From Chloroflexota bacterium (GTDB taxonomy: Bacteria > Chloroflexota > Limnocylindria > Limnocylindrales > CSP1-4): 64,000 nucleotides of DNA. The notes below the pieces were generated by a model. The model was not told the DNA's origin and did no database searches. It worked only from the letters and a program-made list of their open reading frames with translations. The stretch is from the NCBI GenBank assembly GCA_021802825.1, contig JAJZRG010000001.1, positions 177,614 to 241,613 of the forward strand, in the 5' to 3' direction. Positions within the stretch are counted from its first letter, which is position 1; every line of letters begins with the position of its first letter. A program made the position numbers and the translations under genes. Positions 16,162 to 24,405 of this stretch are shown piece after piece.

Positions 16162-17190
16162 ATGGCCCACGACCACGACGCCTCCCTGCTGGCGGGGCGT
16201 TCGTTCCTGACGCTGCGCGACTTCTCCGCAGCCGAGATCGAGAACCTCCTGACGCTGGCCGCCATGCTCAAGGCGGAGAAGCGCGAGCGCCGGGAGGTCC
16301 GCCGCCTCGCCGGCCGCTCCATCGCGCTGATCTTCGAGAAGGACTCGACGCGGACCCGAATCGGGTTCGAGGTGGCGGCCTACGACCAGGGCATGCACGT
16401 GACCTACTTCGGGCCGTCGGGAAGCCACATCGGGAAGAAGGAGTCGGTCAAGGACACGGCGCGGGTGCTGGGGCGCCTGTATGACGCCATCGAGTTCCGT
16501 GGCTTCCGCCAGACCGACGTCGAGACCCTCGCCCGCTACGCCGGCGTCCCGGTGTACAACGGCCTGACCGACGAGGACCATCCCACCCAGGTCCTCGCCG
16601 ACCTGCTCACGATCCGGGAGCGGGTCGGGAAGCCGCTGGCCGGCGTGGCCGTGGCGTACGTGGGCGACGCGCACAGCAACATGGGCGACGAGTGGCTGCT
16701 CGGCGCGGCGACGATGGGCATGGACCTGCGGATCGTGGCGCCGCTGCCGGTCTGGCCGCGCGCGGACTTCCTCGAGCCCGCGCTGGCCATCGCGCAGCGG
16801 AGCGGCGCCCGGATCACCGTGACCGAGGACGTCGACGAGGGCGTCCGCGGGGCCGACGTGATCTACACCGACGTGTGGGTCTCGATGGGCGAGCCCGAAG
16901 CCGTCTGGGACGAGCGCGTGGCGCTCCTCCGCCCGTACCAGGTGAACGCGGCGATGCTCCGGGCGTCGGGCAACCCGACCGTGCGCTTCATGCACTGCCT
17001 GCCCGCCTTCCACGACCTCCAGACCGAGGTGGGCCGCAAGATGCACGGGCGCCACGGGCTCGAGGCGATGGAGGTCACCGACGAAGTGTTCGAATCGCCG
17101 GCATCGATCGTGTTCGACCAGGCCGAGAACCGAATGCACACGATCAAGGCCGTGCTGGTCGCGACGCTGGCTCGCCCAGAGGCCGGCTGA
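16162..17190 (+). CDS. argF: ornithine carbamoyltransferase
   Basis: The enzyme interconverts ornithine plus carbamoyl phosphate and citrulline. The 342-residue protein has the carbamoyl-phosphate motif STRTR ([20 protein letters not shown]), the HPTQVLAD motif, and the ornithine-binding MHCLPAF near residue 275. The GDAHSNMG segment replaces the usual GDxxNN. The carbamate kinase gene overlaps its stop (TGATG), so here it may act in the catabolic direction, citrulline to carbamoyl phosphate to ATP (arcB-like). However, no arginine deiminase gene is in the window. The ATG at 16162 has GGAG about 7 nt upstream. Confidence 0.92.
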   Translation: MAHDHDASLLAGRSFLTLRDFSAAEIENLLTLAAMLKAEKRERREVRRLAGRSIALIFEKDSTRTRIGFEVAAYDQGMHVTYFGPSGSHIGKKESVKDTARVLGRLYDAIEFRGFRQTDVETLARYAGVPVYNGLTDEDHPTQVLADLLTIRERVGKPLAGVAVAYVGDAHSNMGDEWLLGAATMGMDLRIVAPLPVWPRADFLEPALAIAQRSGARITVTEDVDEGVRGADVIYTDVWVSMGEPEAVWDERVALLRPYQVNAAMLRASGNPTVRFMHCLPAFHDLQTEVGRKMHGRHGLEAMEVTDEVFESPASIVFDQAENRMHTIKAVLVATLARPEAG

Positions 17191-18149
17191 TGCGTGTCGT
17201 GGCCGCCCTGGGCGGGAATGCGCTGCTGCGTCGGGGCCAGCCGATGACCGCTGAGAACCAGCGCGAGAACGTCGCCGTCGCCGCCCGAGCCCTGCTGCCG
17301 ATCGCGCTCGAGCACGACCTGGTCGTGACCCACGGCAACGGGCCGCAGGTCGGGCTGCTCGCGCTCCAGAACGCCGCGTACCGACCCGAGGAGACCTACC
17401 CGCTCGACATCCTCGATGCGGAGAGCGAGGGGATGATCGGCTACCTGCTCGAGCAGGAGCTGGGGAACCTGCTGCCGGGACGGCGCATGGCCACGCTCCT
17501 GACCCGGATCGAGGTCGCCCGCGACGACCCCGCGTTCATGCACCCGACCAAGCCGATCGGCCCCGTGTACGACCGGACCGAGGCGGAGCGCCTCGCGTCC
17601 GAGAGGGGCTGGACGATCGCGCCCGACGGGCCGAAGTGGCGGCGCGTGGTGCCCTCGCCCGAGCCGCGGCGGATCCTCGAGATCTCCGTCATCGAGCAGC
17701 TTGTGGCCGACGGGGTGCTCGTGGTCTGCGCAGGAGGCGGCGGGATCCCGGTGGTCTCGGGCCACGGCGGCTACGGCGGCGCCGAGGCCGTGATCGACAA
17801 GGATTCCGCGGGCGCCCTCCTCGCCCGGTCGCTCCGCGCCGACGCCTTCCTCATGCTGACCGACGTCGATGCCGTGTACGCCGGCTGGGGGACGCCCTCC
17901 GCGCGGGCCATCCGCCGCATCGCTGCCCAGGACCTCGACCCCCGCCAGTACGCGTCGGGTTCGATGGGCCCCAAGGTCGCTGCGGCGAGGCGGTTCGCCG
18001 AGAGTGACGGGGGCTTCGCGGCAATCGGGTACCTCGCGGACGCGCAGCGGATGCTCGCGGGCGAGGCGGGGACGATCGTGACGGCGGGTCCGGATCCGGC
18101 CCGAGGGGAGGACGCGGACGCGGGGCTCGTCGCCGGGCGACGCTCCTAG
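17190..18149 (+). CDS. arcC: carbamate kinase
   Basis: Carbamate kinase makes ATP from carbamoyl phosphate and ADP, the last step of arginine or citrulline fermentation. The 319-residue protein, close to the family's usual 310, starts with RVVAALGGNALLRRG and has VVTHGNGPQVGLLALQN. It also has VVCAGGGGIPVV, VIDKDSAGALLA, LMLTDVDAVYAGWG and SMGPKVAAARRF, all typical. The start overlaps the stop of the ornithine carbamoyltransferase gene, so the two are coupled and probably form a metabolic pair. The C-terminal 15 residues are a charged extension. Confidence 0.92.
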   Translation: MRVVAALGGNALLRRGQPMTAENQRENVAVAARALLPIALEHDLVVTHGNGPQVGLLALQNAAYRPEETYPLDILDAESEGMIGYLLEQELGNLLPGRRMATLLTRIEVARDDPAFMHPTKPIGPVYDRTEAERLASERGWTIAPDGPKWRRVVPSPEPRRILEISVIEQLVADGVLVVCAGGGGIPVVSGHGGYGGAEAVIDKDSAGALLARSLRADAFLMLTDVDAVYAGWGTPSARAIRRIAAQDLDPRQYASGSMGPKVAAARRFAESDGGFAAIGYLADAQRMLAGEAGTIVTAGPDPARGEDADAGLVAGRRS

Positions 18150-18476
18150 GCTCCAGTCCGGAGGCTATGGACGACCCCGCCGCTGCACCGGTCTCCCGCC
18201 CGGCGTCGGCCGCGCCGCGCGTCGGCCGCGACCCGGCCCGGTCTCCCGCCGCGCGTCGGCTCCGACCCCAGCGTGAGTTGCGGGGCCGCCCGACCCAGTC
18301 GTGTGTCGAATCCGGGCGGAGCGAACGTGGGTCGGGCGCAAGACGGGCGATCCGAGCTCCGCCCGCGCTTGGGGGGCCCGGCAACAACTCCACGCTGAGT
18401 TGGCCCCCGTCGCGGTGCGGCTGGAGTCAGGCGTCGGCATAAGGGCCCGCAAAGTCACCGCCGGTACAACGTCGCC
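18150..18476 (+). other. intergenic stretch with short internal repeats
   Basis: 327 bp. It contains GC-rich near-duplicates (a GTCTCCCGCC-type and GCGCGTCGGC-type phrase occurring two to three times between 18185 and 18260) but no credible gene. The end carries the promoter of the HTH gene. Confidence 0.4.
18465..18470 (+). promoter_or_regulatory. -10 box of the HTH/nuclease-like gene
   Basis: TACAAC, 6 nt before the ATG at 18477; leaderless arrangement. Confidence 0.4.
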
Positions 18477-19283
18477 ATGCCCCGTGAGCAAGTCCATCTC
18501 GGCCAGCGCGGGTTCGGCCCGCGGATCGCCGACGTCGTTCGTGAGGCCCGGCGTCTCACCGGCTGGTCCCAGCAGGAACTTGCGGAGCGCGCGCACACCT
18601 CACAGGCGACGGTCTGGCGGATCGAGACGGCGAGCGGTTCGCATCTGGACCTGCTGGTGGTCGAGCGCGTGCTCGCTGCGCTCGGCATCCGCGCCACACT
18701 CGATCTCGACGCGCGCCACCTCGCTAACCGCCAGCGCCAGCATGACGGCGTCCACGCTCGGGTCAACGGCGCTTTGGGTCGGTGGCTCGAGCGCCGGGGC
18801 TGGCTCCTGGCGTCCGAGGTCCTCATCGGGGAGGGCGTGCCGCGGGGCTGGATCGACACCCTCGCCTTCCGGCCCTCGGATCGTTCGCTCCTGGTCGAGG
18901 AGACGAAGACCGAGATCCTGGATCTGGGAGAACTCCAGCGCAGCGTCGCCTTCTATGAGCGAGAGGCGTCAGGAGTCGCCCGGAGGCTGGGCTGGGTCCC
19001 GCGCCGGGTCGCGGTCCTGGTCGTCGTGCTCGACACCGAGGCGGTGGCAGGTCGGATCGCCGACACGCGAGACGCTTTCCGGCACGCCTTCCCCGCTCCG
19101 GTCGCGACCGCGGCCGCGTGGCTCGCTGATCCGGCTCGCCCTGCGCCGGTCGGCTGGACCCTCGCTGCGGCTGATCCCGCGAGCCGCAGCGTCGAGTGGC
19201 TTCGCCCGACTTCGCTCACCTCACGCCGGCAAGCGGCCTATGCCGACTACCGCGACGCCGCCCGTCGCCTCCTTCGCAGTTGA
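18477..19283 (+). CDS. XRE-type HTH protein with a PD-(D/E)XK-like C-terminal domain
   Basis: This is a 268-residue soluble protein. Residues 14-75 are an XRE/Cro-type helix-turn-helix (RLTGWSQQELAERAHTSQAT, then VWRIETASGSHLDLL). From about residue 88 a second domain has the order expected of a PD-(D/E)XK nuclease fold: helix, then GWLLASEVLIGEG, then Asp127 in RGWIDTLAF, a loop, and the strand LLVEETKTE with Glu142 and Lys144 as a possible ExK motif. A helix and the hydrophobic strand RRVAVLVVVLD follow. It may be a regulator with a decayed nuclease domain or a real DNA-cleaving protein. It is monocistronic, with two small hairpins after the stop. Confidence 0.65.
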   Translation: MPREQVHLGQRGFGPRIADVVREARRLTGWSQQELAERAHTSQATVWRIETASGSHLDLLVVERVLAALGIRATLDLDARHLANRQRQHDGVHARVNGALGRWLERRGWLLASEVLIGEGVPRGWIDTLAFRPSDRSLLVEETKTEILDLGELQRSVAFYEREASGVARRLGWVPRRVAVLVVVLDTEAVAGRIADTRDAFRHAFPAPVATAAAWLADPARPAPVGWTLAAADPASRSVEWLRPTSLTSRRQAAYADYRDAARRLLRS

Positions 19284-19294
19284 TAACGCCATGG

Positions 19295-19324
19295 CGACAC
19301 AGGTATGTGTCGGACCGCCGGTCC
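19295..19324 (+). terminator. two adjacent hairpins after the HTH gene
   Basis: CGACACA-GGTA-TGTGTCG (7-bp stem) followed by GGACC-GCC-GGTCC (5-bp stem), starting 12 nt after the stop at 19283, between convergent genes. No T-run; the first could equally be an operator palindrome. Confidence 0.35.
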
Positions 19325-19403
19325 GCGAGCGCGGCAGGGCGGCGAACCTGGCGCTCCGCGCCGCCGCCACGCTCACCGAGGCGCAATCCAACTCCCAGAC
19401 GAG

Positions 19404-19454
19404 TTGGCCAGTACGCGACGTTGGCCAGTACGCGACTTGGGCCAGTGCGCGACG
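19404..19454 (+). repeat. 17-bp tandem repeat, three units
   Basis: Units 19404-19420, 19421-19437 and 19438-19454 share the form TTGGCCAGTACGCGACG; the third differs at three positions. They lie 13 bp beyond the end of xth. Confidence 0.75.
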
Positions 19455-19466
19455 GGGCCCGTCCGG

Positions 19467-20369
19467 CTATGGCCGAGGCTTCGTTCGTGCCGCGATCCGC
19501 GCCAGCGCGCCCTCCCAGCCCGCGTCGAACGCCTTGCCGGGCTCGTCGAGGTCCACCACGACCGGCGCGTGGTCCGACGGCGTCGGCGGGCCCTTGCGGG
19601 CCTCGCGGTCGATCTCGGCCCACACGACCCGGGCGGCCACCGGGGCGGAGGCGTACAGCAGGTCGATCCGCATCCCCTCGTTGCGGTGGAACATCCCGGC
19701 CCGGTAGTCCCACCACGAGAACCGGCCACGCTCTGGCCGCACGGCGCGGTACGCATCCACCAGCCCCCACGACCGCAGCACCGCCAGCGCCTCCCGCTCG
19801 GGCTCCGAGACGTGGGTGCCGCCGTGGGCGCGCGCGGGGCTCCAGACGTCCTCGTCGGCGGGGGTCACGTTGAAGTCGCCGCCCAGGACGAGGGGAGCGT
19901 CCGCGGCCTGCGTCTCGTCCAGCCAGCGCCGGAGCCGCTCGAACCAGCGCAGCTTGCCCGCGAAGAACGGCGAGCCCACCACGCGCCCGTTCGGCGCGTA
20001 CAGGCTCACGAACCGGATCCCGCCGCACACCGCCGACACCATCCGCGCCTCGTCGAACGGGTTGAAGTCGTCCTCTTCGCTCACCATCAGCCCTGAGCCA
20101 GCAGAGGAGTCGCGCACCGGCCCGTCGCCGAAGTTCGAGACCACGTCGCTGGCGCCGATCCGGGACAGGATCCCGACCCCGTTCCAGCGTCCCTCGCCGT
20201 GGTGGACCAGGTCGTAGCCCAGCATCGAGAACGGCATCACCGGCGCGTCGGCGTCGGAGAGCTTCGTCTCCTGGACCAGGAGCACGTCGGGCTCGGCCTT
20301 GGCCAGCCACTTCTCGACGGCCTCCTGCCGCGCCTTGAGCGAGTTGACGTTCCAGGTGGCGATGCGCAT
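19467..20369 (-). CDS. xth: exodeoxyribonuclease III
   Basis: A DNA repair enzyme cutting abasic sites and degrading 3' ends. The 300-residue protein begins MRIATWNVNSLKAR with the metal-ligand Asn. It has the catalytic Glu in VLLVQETKLSD, then RFVSLYAPNGR, LVLGGDFNVTP, FSWWDYRAGMF, MRIDLLYAS and the final PSDHAPVVVDL with the catalytic Asp-His pair. A GGAGG lies 11 nt upstream of the ATG. It is the last gene of a three-gene minus-strand unit starting with two ACT-domain genes. A 17-bp tandem repeat sits just past its stop. Confidence 0.93.
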   Translation of the reverse strand: MRIATWNVNSLKARQEAVEKWLAKAEPDVLLVQETKLSDADAPVMPFSMLGYDLVHHGEGRWNGVGILSRIGASDVVSNFGDGPVRDSSAGSGLMVSEEDDFNPFDEARMVSAVCGGIRFVSLYAPNGRVVGSPFFAGKLRWFERLRRWLDETQAADAPLVLGGDFNVTPADEDVWSPARAHGGTHVSEPEREALAVLRSWGLVDAYRAVRPERGRFSWWDYRAGMFHRNEGMRIDLLYASAPVAARVVWAEIDREARKGPPTPSDHAPVVVDLDEPGKAFDAGWEGALARIAARTKPRP

Positions 20370-20412
20370 CGGGGGGACGGCCTCCGGGTTCGGCTCGCGG
20401 CGGACGGTAGCG

Positions 20413-21114
20413 CTACAGCCGGCGGCCGCGCTGGCGCGCCAGCTCGAAGGTGGCGGTGTCGGCGACGGCCATGACCGCCATCGTGCCCGCCTGGACGGGA
20501 TCGCTGACCACCAGGTCCACGTGCTCGGTGATCGAGCCCACCATGTTGAGCGCGATGATCGGGATGCCCACTGCGCGCAGCTCGTCCGCGGCGCGGCTGA
20601 TGTCGCCGCCCATGATCGACCCCGCGAGCACGAGCAGCCGGGCGCGCGGCAGGTCGATGACGGCCCGGACGGCGGTGGCGATGTTGTCCTCGCCCACAAG
20701 GGGGATCGTGTCCACCGAGATCTTCTCGCCCCGGATGTTGTGCCGGTCCGCCTCGGTCACCGCCCCCAGCGCCACCTGCGCCACCTGCGCCCCACCGCCG
20801 ACGATGATCACGCGCTTGCCGAAGACCTTGTCCATCGGCCGGGTCTTGCGGATCTCGATGACCTCGCGCAGCGGTCGGAGCGCCGCGATCAGGGCCGCCT
20901 CGTCGGCGCCCTCCACCTCGAGCTCCAGCTCCGCCTGCCCCAGCCCGCCGTCGGCATCCCGCGCCGCAGCCCGGCGCATGGTCGTGAGGGACCGCGGGCG
21001 GCCACCCGCACCCGCGACGGCGGCGGTGATCGCGGCGACGGCGCCCGGCTCGTCGGTGACGTCAAGCCGGACGGCGATGGTCGGGGGCAGGGGGTTGGGG
21101 TGGCGACGGGGCAT
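20413..21114 (-). CDS. ACT domain protein with DUF5612-like domain
   Basis: This 233-residue protein has an N-terminal ACT domain (about residues 10-90, IAVRLDVTDEPGAVAAITAA). A conserved domain of the DUF5612 type follows, running GKRVIIVGGGAQVAQVALGA, then VLAGSIMGGDISRAADEL, IPIIALNMVGS and VVSDPVQAGTMAVMAVADTA. DUF5612 is better known from archaea; its function is unknown, but the pairing with ACT suggests sensing of an amino acid or similar ligand. It starts 4 nt after another small ACT gene on the same strand, so the two are co-expressed and may pair. The ATG at 21114 was taken; a Shine-Dalgarno sequence is not obvious. Confidence 0.7.
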   Translation of the reverse strand: MPRRHPNPLPPTIAVRLDVTDEPGAVAAITAAVAGAGGRPRSLTTMRRAAARDADGGLGQAELELEVEGADEAALIAALRPLREVIEIRKTRPMDKVFGKRVIIVGGGAQVAQVALGAVTEADRHNIRGEKISVDTIPLVGEDNIATAVRAVIDLPRARLLVLAGSIMGGDISRAADELRAVGIPIIALNMVGSITEHVDLVVSDPVQAGTMAVMAVADTATFELARQRGRRL

Positions 21115-21118
21115 GCGG

Positions 21119-21388
21119 TCAGCCGGCGCGGCTTGCGACGATGTCCGAGATCGACATGCCCCCGGGGTCCGCCCCGGCCGGGTCGTGGTCCTCGAAGGCG
21201 ACGCCCAGGGTCGTGAACGCCTCGCGGGTGGCGATGGGATCGCTGGTGGTCAGCATCAGGGCGCCGCCCGTGTCCTCGGCCACCCCGACGATGCCGGTGA
21301 TGTTGACGCCGCGGTCGGCGAGCGCCTGCGCAACGCGCGCGAGCGCGCCCGGCCGGTCGTCGAGCTGCACAGTGAACCAGACGGTCAT
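21119..21388 (-). CDS. small single ACT-domain protein
   Basis: An 89-residue protein made of one ACT domain: TVWFTVQLDDRPGALARVAQ, then ADRGVNITGIVGVAED and LTTSDPIATREAF. ACT domains bind amino acids and regulate enzymes as dimers. The start ATG has AGGAGG 7 nt upstream. It is first in the unit with the ACT-DUF5612 gene and xth. Its ligand is unknown. A second, unrelated two-ACT protein lies at 54748. Confidence 0.8.
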   Translation of the reverse strand: MTVWFTVQLDDRPGALARVAQALADRGVNITGIVGVAEDTGGALMLTTSDPIATREAFTTLGVAFEDHDPAGADPGGMSISDIVASRAG

Positions 21389-21426
21389 CGGGATCCTCCT
21401 GCCGCCATGGTACGCGGCCCGCGCGC

Positions 21427-21432
21427 TACCCT
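21427..21432 (+). promoter_or_regulatory. -10 box of the ArsC/Spx-like gene
   Basis: TACCCT, 6 nt before the ATG at 21439; leaderless arrangement. Confidence 0.35.
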
Positions 21433-21438
21433 GCGCCC

Positions 21439-21831
21439 ATGCCCGCCCCGCTCGGCAAGACGCCCACCAAGAAGATGCCGAACATCCAGGTCTTCGGCCT
21501 CGAGGACTCCCAGGCCACCCGCGGCGCCCTGCGGTTCTTCCGGGAGCGCCGGATCGTGGTGCACTTCGTGGACCTGCGCAAGAAGCCCATCGCGCCCGGG
21601 GAGCTGCGGCGGTTCACGGACAGGCTGGGCGCCGCGGCCTGTATCGATAACGAGAGCCGCCCGTACAAGGAGCAGGGCCTCGCGTACCTGACGACCGATA
21701 CTGCCGGGATCACCGCTCGCCTGCTCTCTGACGTGCGCCTGCTGCGGCTGCCGCTCGTCCGCTATGGCGACGACGTCACGGCCGGCAAGGCCGAGGACGC
21801 CTGGAGGGCCTGGCTCGCCCGGCCGAAGTAG
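21439..21831 (+). CDS. ArsC/Spx-like protein lacking the active-site cysteine
   Basis: A 130-residue protein with the ArsC/Spx/YffB thioredoxin-like fold: IQVFGLEDSQATRGALRFFR, then HFVDLRKKPIAPGELRRFTDRLG, and later LLRLPLVRYGDDVTAG. In genuine members the first loop carries the redox Cys (xYGxxxC); here the aligned residue is Ser24, and the only cysteine is Cys67. Reductase chemistry by the usual route is therefore not possible. It might bind a protein partner, as Spx does with RNA polymerase, or be a degenerate paralogue. It is divergent from the ACT genes and 64 nt before the LOG gene. Confidence 0.75.
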   Translation: MPAPLGKTPTKKMPNIQVFGLEDSQATRGALRFFRERRIVVHFVDLRKKPIAPGELRRFTDRLGAAACIDNESRPYKEQGLAYLTTDTAGITARLLSDVRLLRLPLVRYGDDVTAGKAEDAWRAWLARPK

Positions 21832-21895
21832 GGGCCGAGGCAGGCCGCGCGACGGCGCCTACGGACGGCCGCCGGGCGTGGCATCCTGCCTCTCC

Positions 21896-22699
21896 GTGAG
21901 CACTGAGCAGGACCCCAAGCCTCCGACCTCGACCTCCAGCCCCTGGACCGTCCGCAGCGGGCGGGTGGCGATGCGCCCCGAGGCGGCCGAGCGCATGGGC
22001 GGTCGTCGCGCAACCGAGGACGAGAAGCTCCTGGCGGCGCGCCCCGCCGGGCGCCCGGCGTTCCTCGAGGAGGACACCTGGCGCGTGCTGCGGATCCTCT
22101 CGGAGTTCGTCGAGGGCTTCGAGGCGCTGGCTGGCGTCGGGCCGGCCGTGGCCGTGTTCGGCTCGGCCAGGACATTGCCGGAGTCGCCCGCCTATGAGCT
22201 GGCGCGGCGGATCGGGGGCGACCTGGCGCGGGCCGGCTTCGCCGTGATCACCGGCGGCGGTCCCGGGGCGATGGAGGCCGCCAACCGCGGCGCCCATGAG
22301 GCCGGCGGCCTGTCGATCGGCTGCAACATCGAGCTGCCGCATGAGCAGCACCTCAACCCCTACGTCGACCTGTCCATCTCGTTCCACTACTTCTTCGCCC
22401 GCAAGACGATGTTCGTGAAGTACGCCGACGCATTCGTGATCATGCCCGGCGGCTTCGGCACTCTCGACGAGCTGTTCGAGAGCCTGACCCTCATCCAGAC
22501 CGGCAAGATCCGCAACTTCCCGGTGGTCCTCATGGGCCATGCCTACTGGGACGGCCTGATCGACTGGATGCGCGACGTGCAGCTGGCCGCGGGCGCGCTG
22601 GCGGCGGGCGACATCGACCTGCTCAAGGTCACCGACGATCCGGCCGAGGCGGTCCAGATCATCGCCGCGTACGCGAAGGCCAACGGCATCGCGGGGTGA
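21896..22699 (+). CDS. LOG family nucleoside 5'-monophosphate phosphoribohydrolase
   Basis: Members of the LOG family (lysine decarboxylase-like Rossmann fold) cleave nucleotide 5'-monophosphates to a base and ribose phosphate. The 267-residue protein has the two family motifs: GGGPGAMEAANRGAHEAGG near residue 120 and PGGFGTLDELFESLTLIQT near residue 185. About 75 N-terminal residues are Pro/Thr/Ser-rich and charged before the fold starts (GVGPAVAVFGSAR). The GTG at 21896 has a CATCCT box 8 nt upstream. The downstream transporter gene overlaps its stop (GTGA). Many LOG proteins have no proven in vivo substrate. Confidence 0.88.
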   Translation: MSTEQDPKPPTSTSSPWTVRSGRVAMRPEAAERMGGRRATEDEKLLAARPAGRPAFLEEDTWRVLRILSEFVEGFEALAGVGPAVAVFGSARTLPESPAYELARRIGGDLARAGFAVITGGGPGAMEAANRGAHEAGGLSIGCNIELPHEQHLNPYVDLSISFHYFFARKTMFVKYADAFVIMPGGFGTLDELFESLTLIQTGKIRNFPVVLMGHAYWDGLIDWMRDVQLAAGALAAGDIDLLKVTDDPAEAVQIIAAYAKANGIAG

Positions 22700-23655
22700 C
22701 CGACCTCGCCGAGCCGCTGCCGGGTGTCGTCCCGGCGCTCAGGACTCGCCCCATCCGCGGATACGCCCTGTACCTCGTCGCCGCGTTCCTGTTCTCGCTC
22801 AACGGCACCGTCGCCAAGGCGACGTTGGAGACGGGCGTGGACGCGCTGCGGCTCTCGCAGCTGCGGACCACGGGCGCGTTCCTCGTGCTGCTCGTGTTCG
22901 TCGCGATCACGCGCCGGTCCGCCCTTCGGCTCCGGCGGGGCGAGATCCCGCTGCTGGTCGTGTACGGGATCCTCGGCGTGGCGGCCACGCAATCGCTCTA
23001 TTTCGTGTCCATCGCGCGCATCCCGATCAGCATCTCCCTGCTGATCGAGTTCACCTCACCGCTCGTGATCGCGCTCTGGTTCCGCTTCCGTCTCGGCCAC
23101 CCGACGCGCCCGGCCGTGTGGCTGGGGCTGCTGGCGGCCCTCGTCGGCCTCGCCGTGGTCGCCCAGGTCTGGCAGGGGTTCCAGCTCGACGCGATCGGCG
23201 TGGTCGCGGCGGTGGGGGCGATGCTGGCGCTCGTCGTCTACTACCTCAGCGCCGATGCCCAGGTCCGCGGGCCGTACCGCCGCGACCCCGTGTCGCTCAC
23301 GATGTGGGGCATGGGAGCGGCGGCGCTGTTCTGGCTCGTGACCCAGCCGTGGTGGTCGTTCCCTTGGGCCTCGCTGGCTGGCAGCGCTACCGTGCCCGGG
23401 ACCGGGTCGATCGCCTGGCCGGTGCCGCTGCTCGTCGGGTACGTGGTCCTGCTTGGGACGGTGGTGCCGTTCTCACTGGTGGTGGTGTCGATGCAGCACC
23501 TGCGCGCGTCGCAGGCCTCGGTCGTGGGCATGACGGAGCCCGTCATCGCCACCGCCATCGCGTGGCTCGTCCTTGGCGAGGTCCTCACGCCCGCGCAGCT
23601 CGTGGGGGCGGCGATCGTGCTGGGCGGGATCCTGCTCGTGGAGCGCAACCGCTAG
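22696..23655 (+). CDS. EamA/DMT-family transporter
   Basis: A 319-residue inner-membrane protein with ten hydrophobic segments arranged as two EamA repeats. The first repeat starts LYLVAAFLFSLNGTVAKATLE. The second, near residue 165, starts IGVVAAVGAMLALVVYYLSA and ends with LRASQASVVGMTEPVIATAI and a short basic tail. DMT transporters export metabolites such as amino acids; the substrate cannot be read from sequence. The GTG overlaps the stop of the LOG gene, so the pair is co-translated. No terminator-like hairpin was seen after it. Confidence 0.88.
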   Translation: MTDLAEPLPGVVPALRTRPIRGYALYLVAAFLFSLNGTVAKATLETGVDALRLSQLRTTGAFLVLLVFVAITRRSALRLRRGEIPLLVVYGILGVAATQSLYFVSIARIPISISLLIEFTSPLVIALWFRFRLGHPTRPAVWLGLLAALVGLAVVAQVWQGFQLDAIGVVAAVGAMLALVVYYLSADAQVRGPYRRDPVSLTMWGMGAAALFWLVTQPWWSFPWASLAGSATVPGTGSIAWPVPLLVGYVVLLGTVVPFSLVVVSMQHLRASQASVVGMTEPVIATAIAWLVLGEVLTPAQLVGAAIVLGGILLVERNR

Positions 23656-23915
23656 CGGCCGGGCCTCTTGGGGCACCCCATCGATACGACTTCCGCCAGC
23701 CAGAGACGGAAACGGCGCATGCCAGGGGGGTGGGGTGCGTCGCGCCATCGGTCACCGGGGCTCTGCGCGAACTCCGACGGATGGCCGCTTGACCCGGGGC
23801 CGGCGGGGGGGGGTGAACCGGCTCGGGACAACACGGATCATCGCGCAGCCGGGCCAGCCCACGCCGTGGCCCCGATGAGAGGTCGCTCATCGCCTCGACA
23901 CCGGTCGCGGGGGCC

Positions 23916-24395
23916 TCAGCGCGGGACCGCCACCTCCACGACGCCATCGTCGCTGATGCGCACCGGGTAGTAGCGGAACCGCCGCACGCGCGTGATCCGC
24001 CGGGCCTCGGCCTTCTTGCCGGGCGGGTCCTCCTTGGGCTCGCGCCCTGGCGGGGACCAGGTGGGGACGTACTCGCCGTCGGGGCGCAGGCCGCCGGTCG
24101 TCGGCATCTGGATCGGCTCGCCGGTGGACAGGTCGAACCGGCCGCTGTGGAGCGGGCACGCCACGACGCACCCGTCGAGCTCGCCAACCGAGAGCGGCGC
24201 CGCCATGTGCGGGCAGCGGTCGTCCACCGCCACGATCCCGGCCGGCGTGTGCGCGAGCAGCACGTCGATGTCGCCGAACGTAACCCGCCGCATCGCCCCC
24301 GCCGGCAGCGCGGCCAGCGGGAGCGCGGGGGCGAACGGCGCGGCGGCTGCCCCCGGTGTGAGCAGCGAGGGCGGGAAGGCGAGCACCTTGGCCAT
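23916..24395 (-). CDS. Rieske 2Fe-2S protein
   Basis: A 159-residue soluble Rieske ferredoxin-type protein. The cluster motif is complete: Cys61-Pro-His63 (RCPHMAAPLS) and Cys80-Pro-Leu-His83 (CPLHSGRFDLSTG), as in dioxygenase ferredoxins and nitrite-reductase small subunits. About 30 hydrophobic, Ala/Pro-rich residues precede the domain and do not look like a classical signal. The gene begins 10 nt after the MFS transporter stop on the same strand, so it belongs to the marR-MFS unit. It may feed electrons to an oxygenase encoded elsewhere. Confidence 0.85.
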   Translation of the reverse strand: MAKVLAFPPSLLTPGAAAAPFAPALPLAALPAGAMRRVTFGDIDVLLAHTPAGIVAVDDRCPHMAAPLSVGELDGCVVACPLHSGRFDLSTGEPIQMPTTGGLRPDGEYVPTWSPPGREPKEDPPGKKAEARRITRVRRFRYYPVRISDDGVVEVAVPR

Positions 24396-24405
24396 CACGA
24401 TGACC

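Noticed and set aside
19404..19454. CRISPR-like array
   Set aside because: Units are contiguous 17-mers with no spacers and no cas genes nearby.
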